A stretch of 16,325 bases of DNA, taken from NCBI GenBank assembly GCA_903910215.1, contig CAIVYV010000023.1, forward strand, positions 1 to 16,325. Direction: 5' to 3'. Shown here piece after piece: positions 1-5,837 of this stretch; position 1 is the stretch's first letter; the number at the start of each line of letters is the position of its first letter. The position numbers and the translations under genes are program-made. This DNA is from an uncultured Pseudomonadota bacterium (GTDB lineage: Bacteria; Pseudomonadota; Gammaproteobacteria; Steroidobacterales; Steroidobacteraceae). The notes under the pieces were generated by a model. It was not told the DNA's origin. It did not search any database and saw only the letters and a list, made by a program, of their open reading frames with translations.

Positions 1-22
1 CTCTGAGCTGAAAGACTTTCTT

Positions 23-51
23 TTGCTCGAATCAAGGTTTAACCTTTAAAT
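23..51 (+). promoter_or_regulatory. Candidate promoter just upstream of ftsB
   Basis: TTGCTC at 23-28 and TTAAAT at 46-51 are 17 bases apart and resemble weak sigma-70 boxes. A 13-base perfect palindrome (AAGGTT, T, AACCTT) covers 34-46. No Shine-Dalgarno sequence is seen before the ftsB ATG at 57, and a start site about 7 bases after the -10 would give an almost leaderless mRNA. The box matches are poor, so this is a weak inference. The TGA at 4-6 may be the stop of the upstream gene (eno precedes ftsB in many relatives), but too little is visible to say. Confidence 0.25.
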
Positions 52-56
52 CCATA

Positions 57-389
57 ATGATCAGAGTGTTCGCAGGGGGGCTCGTTGCACTGACGGTACT
101 GTTGCAGTACCGCATCTGGCTGTCTGCGGATGGCGTCAGTGAAGTGCATCGCCTGAAGGTCGCGGTCGCTCAGCAAAGCACCACGAACACCGAGCTGAAA
201 CGCCGGAACGATCAACTCGCTGCCGAAGTCGCCGACCTCAAGGGTGGTCTCGTTGCCATCGAGGAACGCGCTCGCAGCGAGCTCGGCATGATCGGTCCCA
301 GCGAATCTTTCTATCAAGTCGTGCCCAAGGTCATCACGGCGCCGCCCGCCAGTGGGCTGACCGATCGAACTCGCACGGCTCAGCGCTGA
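57..389 (+). CDS. ftsB: Cell division protein FtsB
   Basis: FtsB is a small bitopic inner-membrane protein of the divisome that pairs with FtsL and FtsQ to activate septal peptidoglycan synthesis. The 110-residue product (E. coli 103) has one N-terminal membrane segment at about residues 3-21. This is followed by a polar heptad-rich coiled coil (about 29-65) containing KRRNDQLAAEVADLKGG, then the conserved IEERARSELGMIGPSESFYQVV. This architecture and these motifs are typical of the family. The C-terminal tail of about 20 residues is low-complexity and poorly conserved. The ATG at 57 puts the membrane helix directly at the N-terminus, as in homologues, but no Shine-Dalgarno is visible. The stop is one base before the ispD start, so the two are probably cotranscribed and translationally coupled. 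Confidence 0.95.
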   Translation: MIRVFAGGLVALTVLLQYRIWLSADGVSEVHRLKVAVAQQSTTNTELKRRNDQLAAEVADLKGGLVAIEERARSELGMIGPSESFYQVVPKVITAPPASGLTDRTRTAQR

Positions 390-390
390 G

Positions 391-1158
391 TTGACCTCGC
401 CCGTGACGCCGCCGCGCTACTGGCTCGTGATGCCGGCAGCCGGACGCGGTAAGCGTCTTGGTGGCGCTACACCCAAACAATTTTTGACCGTGGCGGGGCG
501 ACCCTTGATCGCCTGGGCGTTGCAGCCTTTCTTTGACGATCCGCGCTGTGCGGGTGTCATGCTGGCTGTCGCACCCGATGACACCGATTGGCTAAGTTTT
601 CGTGCCTCGCTGCCGCGCCCGGTGCTCGAAACATCGGGCGGTGCCGAGCGAGCGGATTCCGTGCGTTTGGCTTTGCAGGCTTTGTTGGCGCGGGGTGCCC
701 AAGCTGCCGACTGGGTGCTCGTGCACGATGCGGCGCGACCCTGTGTTTCCAATGCCGAAATCAAAGCCCTCGTCGATGCCGTCGTGGTGTACGCCGAGGG
801 TGACTCGCGAGCGGGTGACTCCCCGGCGGGTGATGTGAGAGCAGGCGGACTGCTCGCGGTGCCCTTGGCCGATACGCTCAAGCGTGGCCGCTCGCATAGC
901 GAGGCTACTGTGCCGCGCGAGGGGCTCTGGCGTGCGCTCACTCCGCAGATGTTTCGCTTGGGTGCTTTGCTGCAGGCCTTGCAACAGGCAGAGTCCGAGG
1001 GGCGCAAACCCACCGACGAAGCCCAGGCGATGGAGTGGCAAGGCAGCGAGCCGCTACTCGTCGGCGGCGAGTCGACCAACATCAAAGTGACGACCTTCGC
1101 GGATCTGCGACTCGTGGAAGGCATCTTGCAAGCGCGCAGCAAAGGAGAGTCGCCATGA
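391..1158 (+). CDS. ispD: 2-C-methyl-D-erythritol 4-phosphate cytidylyltransferase IspD
   Basis: IspD transfers CMP from CTP to 2-C-methyl-D-erythritol 4-phosphate, the third step of the MEP route to isoprenoids. The nucleotide-binding signature PAAGRGKRLGG followed by KQF is at about residues 15-31. VHDAARP lies at about 111-117, and the C-terminal TNIKVT motif is present. The start is a TTG one base after the ftsB stop. The first downstream ATG (430) would cut into the PAAGRG loop, so TTG is preferred. At 255 residues it is longer than E. coli IspD (236). Much of the excess is a short tandem repeat at residues 136-153, between the helix after DAARP and the conserved GGLLAVPLADTLKR strand. 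The last bases overlap ispF in an ATGA. Confidence 0.95.
   Translation: MTSPVTPPRYWLVMPAAGRGKRLGGATPKQFLTVAGRPLIAWALQPFFDDPRCAGVMLAVAPDDTDWLSFRASLPRPVLETSGGAERADSVRLALQALLARGAQAADWVLVHDAARPCVSNAEIKALVDAVVVYAEGDSRAGDSPAGDVRAGGLLAVPLADTLKRGRSHSEATVPREGLWRALTPQMFRLGALLQALQQAESEGRKPTDEAQAMEWQGSEPLLVGGESTNIKVTTFADLRLVEGILQARSKGESP
796..849 (+). repeat. 15-base in-frame tandem repeat inside ispD
   Basis: Three 15-base units (796-810, 811-825, 826-840) and a partial fourth (841-849) encode EGDSR, AGDSP, AGDVR and AGG. The first two units differ at four bases and the third has drifted further. The period is a multiple of three, so the frame is kept. The insert falls where E. coli IspD has a short surface loop. 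Confidence 0.8.
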
Positions 1159-1634
1159 GTATTCGAGTGGGATCGGGTATCGACGTGCATGCCTTCGGGC
1201 CCGGTGACCACGTGATGTTGGGCGGGGTTCGCATCGCCCACTCGCAGGGTGTGAAGGCGCATTCCGACGGTGATGTGCTGTTACACGCCTTGTGCGATGC
1301 GCTACTTGGCGCGGCGGGCCTAGGCGATATCGGTCAACATTTTCCCGACACCGATCCGCAGTGGAAGGGGGTGGCGAGCGAGGGCTTCGTGCGTCATGCG
1401 CTGCGCTTGCTCGCAGATCGCGGCTATCGCGTGATCAATGTCGATCTCACTCTGTGTTGCGAGGCGCCGCGCCTCGCACCCCATCGCGATGCCATCCGCG
1501 AAACCGTGGCCGGTTTACTGCGATTGCCTGTCGACGCCGTGAACCTCAAGGCAACGACGACCGAGAAGCTCGGATTCTTGGGTCGCGCCGAGGGTCTTGC
1601 AGCGTTCGCCACCGTTCTCATCGAGCAACATTAA
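1155..1634 (+). CDS. ispF: 2-C-methyl-D-erythritol 2,4-cyclodiphosphate synthase IspF
   Basis: IspF cyclises CDP-methylerythritol 2-phosphate to MEcPP with release of CMP, two steps after IspD. The 159-residue product matches the family length. Zn-binding residues D10, H12 (GIDVHAF) and H44 (DVLLHALCDALLG) correspond to D8, H10 and H42 of E. coli. The C-terminal ATTTEKLGFLGRAEGLAA motif contributes to CDP binding at the trimer interface. An open frame extends upstream to 1035, but the ATG at 1155 has a good Shine-Dalgarno (AAGGAG at 1142-1147, seven-base spacer) and gives the standard N-terminus. It overlaps the ispD stop as ATGA. IspD and IspF act in the same pathway and are fused in some bacteria, which fits this tight coupling. 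Confidence 0.97.
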   Translation: MSIRVGSGIDVHAFGPGDHVMLGGVRIAHSQGVKAHSDGDVLLHALCDALLGAAGLGDIGQHFPDTDPQWKGVASEGFVRHALRLLADRGYRVINVDLTLCCEAPRLAPHRDAIRETVAGLLRLPVDAVNLKATTTEKLGFLGRAEGLAAFATVLIEQH

Positions 1635-1636
1635 TC

Positions 1637-2683
1637 ATGGAAGAATTGGCTTTGAACCCGCCGCGGGTAGCGGCGCCCTTGGGTCGTGCGCGATTGCGCG
1701 AAGTACCCGAAGATTTCGTGGTGGATGAGGTGCTCGGCTTCACGGCCTCAGGGCAGGGTGAACACGCCTTGCTTCGGGTGCGTAAGCGCGGCTCGAACAC
1801 TGGCTGGGTGGCCAAAGAAATCGCGACTCGCGCTGGCGTTCGCCCGCATGACGTCGGTTACGCTGGCCTTAAGGATCGGCACGCTGTCACCACGCAGTGG
1901 TACACCGTGCCGACGCGCCGTCGACCGGCAGCCGATTGGCTTGGCGTTCAGGGTGAGGGTTATGAGGTGATCGAGGCGTATGCGCACTCGCGTAAATTGC
2001 CGCGTGGTGCGCTCGAGGCTAATCGATTTGCGATCACCTTGCGTGGCTACGACGGCGACATCGAGGCGTTGCGGGTGCGCGCAGCCGAGGTTGCGCGCAC
2101 GGGTGTGCCGAATTATTTTGGTCCGCAACGTTTTGGACGAGACCTCGCCAATCTGCGAGCGGGTGATGCCCGCGATGCGATGTTCCGCTGGTCGGCCTCG
2201 CGCAGTTTGATCTTCAACGCAGTGCTGGCCGAACGAATCACCGCCGGTAACTGGAACCGCCTGCACATCGGCGAGCGGGCTAATCTCGATGGCCGCAATT
2301 CGAGTTTCGTCGTCGAAGCACTCGATGCCGCTTTGCAGGAGCGACTCGACACTCTCGATATCCACCCGACCGGCCCTATGTGGGGCGAGGGCGGTTGCGG
2401 CGTCGAGGGTGAGATGGCTGAGTTCGAGACTGCGATCGCGGCGCGGTATCCCGAGTTTCTCGAGTGGCTCCGAGCGGATCGGCTAGCAGCGGCGCGACGA
2501 CCGCTGCGTGTGGCTGTGCGCGAACTGTCGGTGAATGTGAGTGACGAGGGCGCACCGATCTTGAATTTCACTTTGCGCTCGGGCAGTTTCGCCACCACCG
2601 TCCTGCGCGAATTCATCGATATCGCGCCCGGCGAGGGTTCATCCGGTTCCTCATCCGGTTTCAGGGAGTCCGACGATGCTTGA
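1637..2683 (+). CDS. truD: tRNA pseudouridine(13) synthase TruD
   Basis: TruD isomerises uridine 13 of tRNA-Glu to pseudouridine. The product is 348 residues (E. coli 349). The catalytic aspartate is D80 in GYAGLKDRHA, the same number as in E. coli. The other TruD motifs are present: NYFGPQRFG, RSLIFNAVL, GPMWG and the C-terminal FTLRSGSFATTVLREF. An open frame continues upstream as far as 1292, but that part lies over ispF in another frame. The ATG at 1637, two bases after the ispF stop, gives the expected N-terminus. The last residues after the conserved core (GEGSSGSSSGFRESDDA) are a Ser/Gly tail produced partly by a 12-base duplication. The stop overlaps the next gene by eight bases. Confidence 0.96.
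   Translation: MEELALNPPRVAAPLGRARLREVPEDFVVDEVLGFTASGQGEHALLRVRKRGSNTGWVAKEIATRAGVRPHDVGYAGLKDRHAVTTQWYTVPTRRRPAADWLGVQGEGYEVIEAYAHSRKLPRGALEANRFAITLRGYDGDIEALRVRAAEVARTGVPNYFGPQRFGRDLANLRAGDARDAMFRWSASRSLIFNAVLAERITAGNWNRLHIGERANLDGRNSSFVVEALDAALQERLDTLDIHPTGPMWGEGGCGVEGEMAEFETAIAARYPEFLEWLRADRLAAARRPLRVAVRELSVNVSDEGAPILNFTLRSGSFATTVLREFIDIAPGEGSSGSSSGFRESDDA
2639..2662 (+). repeat. 12-base tandem duplication in the truD tail
   Basis: Two adjacent copies, TCATCCGGTTCC at 2639-2650 and TCATCCGGTTTC at 2651-2662, differ by one base. In frame they give the Ser/Gly tail after the conserved TruD C-terminus. Confidence 0.75.
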
Positions 2684-3425
2684 GATCATCCAACACGGTA
2701 GCGTGCGTGAACTGCGTCTGGCGCGAGTACCGGTTAACGCTCTGAATGCCGAATTGATCAGCGCGCTCGATGCGGCGATTACGCTCGCCGAAACCGAGGC
2801 TGCAGCGGGCGCTTCCTTGCGTGCGCTCGTCATCTCGGGCAATCCCAAGTTGTTCTCTGCGGGTCTCGATCTGCGCGAGATCACCGGGCCCACCGAAACC
2901 GCTCGTACCTTGGTGCTCGCTTTCTCGCAGTTGCAGCTGCGTCTCGCGCGCTCGTCTTTGCCTTTGATCGCGGCGATCACCGGACACAGTCCGGCGGGCG
3001 GGGCGGTGATCGCCATCCTTTGCGATCATCGCGTCATGGCCAAGGGTGCCGCGCGTATCGGCCTCAATGAAGTACAGGTGGGTTTGTATCCCGGCGAGAC
3101 CATCTTCCGCTGTTACGAGCGTATTCTCGGTACTGCCAAAGCGGCGAATTTCCTCACGCGTGGCGCGATGCTCACTGCCGACGAAGCGCTCGCCGCCGGG
3201 CTCGTCGATGAATTGGTTGATCCGGAGCAGGTGATCGCGCGCGCGATCGCTATCGGCCAAGAGATTGCGGCGCTGCCACCGCAGACTTACGCGAAAACCC
3301 GTACGCTGGTACGCGCAGATCTCGTGCGTATCGTTGAACATCCGAACGAGAGTCTGGCGTCGCTCATGAAGGACGGTTGGATTACGGACGAGACGCGCGC
3401 ACAGATGTCGAAATTGCTGCGCTAG
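2676..3425 (+). CDS. Enoyl-CoA hydratase/isomerase family protein, probable delta3-delta2-enoyl-CoA isomerase
   Basis: This 249-residue protein has a crotonase fold. The first oxyanion-hole motif is LFSAGLDLREITG at 59-71 and the second is HSPAGGAV at 104-111. IGLNEVQVGL at 128-137 places a glutamate at E132. That glutamate and its context resemble the catalytic Glu of mitochondrial ECI1-type isomerases (GLNETQLG), which move a 3-enoyl double bond to position 2 during beta-oxidation of unsaturated fatty acids. The two-glutamate arrangement of true hydratases is not seen, so isomerase is more likely than hydratase. The start overlaps the end of truD by eight bases, and GGGAG at 2664-2668 can serve as a Shine-Dalgarno. 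The gene separates truD from surE, which are adjacent in E. coli. Its stop is shared with the convergent smr gene. The substrate cannot be read from sequence. Confidence 0.85.
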   Translation: MLEIIQHGSVRELRLARVPVNALNAELISALDAAITLAETEAAAGASLRALVISGNPKLFSAGLDLREITGPTETARTLVLAFSQLQLRLARSSLPLIAAITGHSPAGGAVIAILCDHRVMAKGAARIGLNEVQVGLYPGETIFRCYERILGTAKAANFLTRGAMLTADEALAAGLVDELVDPEQVIARAIAIGQEIAALPPQTYAKTRTLVRADLVRIVEHPNESLASLMKDGWITDETRAQMSKLLR

Positions 3426-3955
3426 CCCTGCAGCAAGACGTAGATCGCGCCGGTACCGCCATCGCGTTGGTTCGCTGAGCAAAAAGCGACGACGTTCTCC
3501 GTGCGGCGCAAAATCACATTGACCGCTTGTTTGAGCACGGGACCACGCGGTCCTGAACCTAAACCTTTGCCGTGGATGATGCGTACGCAGCGTTGCTGGC
3601 GCGCAATGCAGCGCGCGAGAAAGTCGCGCAACTCCCGCTTGGCTTCCGCGACGATGAGACCGTGCAGATCGAGCTCGGCTTCGACGCGGTAATAACCCCG
3701 TCGCAAGCGGCGCATGACGGCGTCCTGCACACCGCCGCGTCGGTAGGAGAGATCGTCGCCGAACTCCACATCGAGATCGATCGGTGTGAGGACGAGGCTG
3801 TCCTCGAGCACCTCCGCCTCGCCGAGACGGCGAAAGCGGGCGCGCGGTGGTGGTGGCTTCGGGCGATGACGAACGCGGGGCTGGTGCTGCAGCGGTTTGG
3901 CACCGCGAACCGCCTCACGAAAGGCGCGAACGTCTTCCTCTGGCGGCTTACGCAT
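3422..3955 (-). CDS. Smr-domain protein (SmrA/MutS2-C-type endonuclease domain)
   Basis: The 177-residue product has a basic, proline-rich N-terminal half and a C-terminal Smr domain. The Smr motifs are visible: LDLHG at 95-99, HGKG at 128-131, and NQRDGGTGA at 162-170 leading into the final IYVLL strand. Smr domains are DNA- or RNA-nicking domains, and stand-alone versions include SmrB, which cleaves mRNA at collided ribosomes. The role of this one is not established. The frame could start at 3982, but the ATG at 3955 has GGAGGT nine bases upstream. It also gives the usual N-terminus (RKPPEEDVRAFREAV) and lies downstream of a candidate promoter. Its TAG overlaps the TAG of the convergent isomerase gene within a CTAG. 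Confidence 0.93.
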   Translation of the reverse strand: MRKPPEEDVRAFREAVRGAKPLQHQPRVRHRPKPPPPRARFRRLGEAEVLEDSLVLTPIDLDVEFGDDLSYRRGGVQDAVMRRLRRGYYRVEAELDLHGLIVAEAKRELRDFLARCIARQQRCVRIIHGKGLGSGPRGPVLKQAVNVILRRTENVVAFCSANQRDGGTGAIYVLLQG

Positions 3956-3984
3956 CCTGCTGCTACCTCCAACCGTGGGCATTC

Positions 3985-4014
3985 AGTATATTGGCGAGCT
4001 CCACAGGTCTCCAA
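3985..4014 (-). promoter_or_regulatory. Candidate sigma-70 promoter for the smr gene
   Basis: On the minus strand TTGGAG (4014-4009) and TATACT (3990-3985, five of six consensus bases) are 18 bases apart. Transcription would begin near 3978, leaving about 25 bases of leader with the GGAGGT site before the ATG at 3955. On the plus strand the same AT-rich core reads TATATT at 3987-3992, a possible -10 for surE without a good -35. Divergent transcription from overlapping boxes is an inference. Confidence 0.4.
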
Positions 4015-4029
4015 GAACAAACTCGCCCG

Positions 4030-4788
4030 ATGAAGATTCTCGTCAGTAACGACGACGGGTACCGGGCGCCGGGTATCCTCGCCCTGCGCCAAGCCCTAAC
4101 CGGTCTCGCTGAGCTCACGGTCGTCGCTCCCGAACGCAACCACAGCGGCGCGAGTAATGCCTTGACGCTCGAGTCACCCCTGCGGGTGACAAATTACGAG
4201 CCGCAGGCCTATTTCGTCTCCGGTACGCCCACCGACTGCGTGCACCTGGCGATTTCAGGGCTGTTCGATTTCGAGCACGACATGGTGGTCTCCGGTATCA
4301 ACAACGGCGAGAACTTGGGCGATGACGTGCTGTATTCCGGCACGGTGGCCGCCGCTATCGAGGGTCGTTTTCTCGGCTTGCCGACCGTGGCGTTCTCGTT
4401 GCGACGCCCGGCCCAGGGGGATATGGATTACACCGCGGCAGGGCGCGTCGCGCGACTCGTCGTCGAGCGCTTGCTGGCCAAGCCGCTCGATCGGAACATG
4501 ATCCTCAACGTCAACATCCCGCATCGGCCTTACTCTGAGCTGCAAGGGTTCAGAGCCACTCGCTTGGGGCATCGCCATCGGGCCGAGAAGATCACCCGCG
4601 CGATGGATCCGCGCGGCCGTGAGGTGATCTGGGTGGGTCAGGCCGGTGAAGGACAGGATGACGGTCCCGGCACCGATTTTCATGCTGTTGCTGAGGGCTA
4701 CGTGTCGATCACACCGCTGCAGGTGGATCTGACTCGCCATAGCGAGATTGCGACGGTGGAGCGTTGGTTGGCCGGCATCGGCGAATGA
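4030..4788 (+). CDS. surE: 5'/3'-nucleotidase SurE
   Basis: SurE is a metal-dependent nucleoside monophosphatase with exopolyphosphatase side activity, linked to stationary-phase survival. The 252-residue product (E. coli 253) opens with MKILVSNDDG, where N7, D8 and D9 form part of the metal site. It continues with APERNHSGAS (metal-ligand serine) and the SGINNGENLGDDVLYSGTVAAA segment, which carries the metal-binding asparagine. The C-terminal VSITPLQVDLT is also typical. The same frame is open upstream to 3847, across the smr gene, but only the ATG at 4030 gives the conserved start. The Shine-Dalgarno is weak. The stop overlaps the pcm start as ATGA, the coupling known from E. coli. Confidence 0.97.
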   Translation: MKILVSNDDGYRAPGILALRQALTGLAELTVVAPERNHSGASNALTLESPLRVTNYEPQAYFVSGTPTDCVHLAISGLFDFEHDMVVSGINNGENLGDDVLYSGTVAAAIEGRFLGLPTVAFSLRRPAQGDMDYTAAGRVARLVVERLLAKPLDRNMILNVNIPHRPYSELQGFRATRLGHRHRAEKITRAMDPRGREVIWVGQAGEGQDDGPGTDFHAVAEGYVSITPLQVDLTRHSEIATVERWLAGIGE

Positions 4789-5471
4789 ACGAACAGCGTC
4801 TCAGTGGCGTCGGCATGACCTCGGCCCGCACCCGCGACCGGCTCGTGCAGCGACTCATCGAACAGGGCATCCGCAATCCGCAGGTGCTCGAGTGCATCCG
4901 CTCGACTCCGCGTCATCTCTTCATCGACGAAGCGCTCGCGAGCCGTGCCTATGAAGACACGGCCTTGCCCATTGGTTTTGGGCAGACGATCTCGCAACCC
5001 TACATCGTGGCGAGGATGACCGAGGCTTTGCTCGAAGCGGGTCCCTTGCACAACGTGCTCGAGGTGGGCACCGGCTGCGGCTATCAAACGGCCATTCTGG
5101 CGGCGTTGGTGCCGCGCTTGTATAGCATCGAGCGCATCGAAGCGCTGCATCTGCGAGCGCAGCAACGACTACAGGAATTGGGCGCAACCCATGTTCGCCT
5201 TCGCCACGGCGATGGTTACGAGGGCTGGCGGGCGAACGCACCTTACGATGGCGTTCTCGTGGCGGCGGCGCCGCCTGAGGTGCCCGAGGCGTTATTGCGA
5301 CAACTGGCGCCGGGTGGACGTCTCGTGATGCCCGTCGGTGATGATCGCAAGCAGGTATTGCTGCGCGTCACGCGGCGCGATGGTGGTTACGAGCGTGAGA
5401 TGCTGGGTCCAGTCTCGTTCGTGCCGCTGCAGAGCGGGCTCGTCAGCGATACGGGAACAGCAGGGCGATGA
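4785..5471 (+). CDS. pcm: Protein-L-isoaspartate O-methyltransferase Pcm
   Basis: Pcm uses S-adenosylmethionine to methylate isoaspartyl residues in aged proteins, which starts their repair. The 228-residue product has the PIMT signature GQTISQPYIVARMTE and the SAM-binding motif LEVGTGCGYQTAILA. It also has VRLRHGDGYEGW, and AAPPEVPEALLRQL followed by GGRLVMPVG. The ATG at 4785 lies inside the surE stop (ATGA). A second in-frame ATG at 4815 (MTSARTRDRL) would give a protein closer to E. coli Pcm in length (208), so the exact start is open. Compared with E. coli, the C-terminus after FVPL runs about eight residues longer, and this extra part overlaps the convergent Mth938-domain gene by 29 bases. 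The nlpD and rpoS genes that follow pcm in E. coli are absent here. Confidence 0.95.
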   Translation: MNEQRLSGVGMTSARTRDRLVQRLIEQGIRNPQVLECIRSTPRHLFIDEALASRAYEDTALPIGFGQTISQPYIVARMTEALLEAGPLHNVLEVGTGCGYQTAILAALVPRLYSIERIEALHLRAQQRLQELGATHVRLRHGDGYEGWRANAPYDGVLVAAAPPEVPEALLRQLAPGGRLVMPVGDDRKQVLLRVTRRDGGYEREMLGPVSFVPLQSGLVSDTGTAGR

Positions 5472-5817
5472 CGCGGCGTTCGTCCTGCACCAGCACGTTG
5501 TAGGTTCGACAGGCCGCACCGAGTTCCATCACCTCAAGGCCGATCCGCCGCTCGAGAAACCAACTGCGCTGCTGCGCGGGAAGGAAGAACTGGCCGCCAG
5601 CCCAGCCGATCAAGACGAGTTCTGGTGGTTCGGCGAAGAGTGCGCTGAGGTGCTCTTGCCGCAATTCGAGCGGATTTTGTACCGGTATGTTCCCATCGAG
5701 AAGCGTAGGGCCCACCATCACGGCTCGATCAAAATGCTGTTCACCGATGCGTAGCGCCCCGTCCGCATAACTGCGGATGAGGTTGACGGCCCCAGTCGAA
5801 GTCACGGTCAGTCTCAT
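5443..5817 (-). CDS. Mth938-like domain protein (NDUFAF3 family)
   Basis: This 124-residue protein looks like the Mth938/DUF498 family. It has RSYADGALRIGEQHFDRAVMV near the N-terminus, a central PELVLIGWAGGQFFLP, and a final LEVMELGAACRTYNVLVQDERRVIALL. Members are small single-domain proteins. The mitochondrial member NDUFAF3 helps assemble respiratory complex I, and the bacterial role is not established. Catalytic residues are not expected. The ATG at 5817 is only 20 bases from the start of the divergent COG4255-like gene. The 3' end overlaps pcm by 29 bases in antisense. Family assignment is by motif recognition alone. Confidence 0.82.
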   Translation of the reverse strand: MRLTVTSTGAVNLIRSYADGALRIGEQHFDRAVMVGPTLLDGNIPVQNPLELRQEHLSALFAEPPELVLIGWAGGQFFLPAQQRSWFLERRIGLEVMELGAACRTYNVLVQDERRVIALLFPYR

Positions 5818-5837
5818 GCTTCGATAACATACGCGAT

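Noticed and set aside
417..1262. Minus-strand open frame of 281 codons opposite ispD and ispF
   Set aside because: It is antisense to two clear genes, and its Ser/Arg/Ala-rich product has no family motif.
1292..1636. N-terminal extension of truD
   Set aside because: It overlaps ispF in a different frame; TruD homologues begin at the equivalent of 1637.
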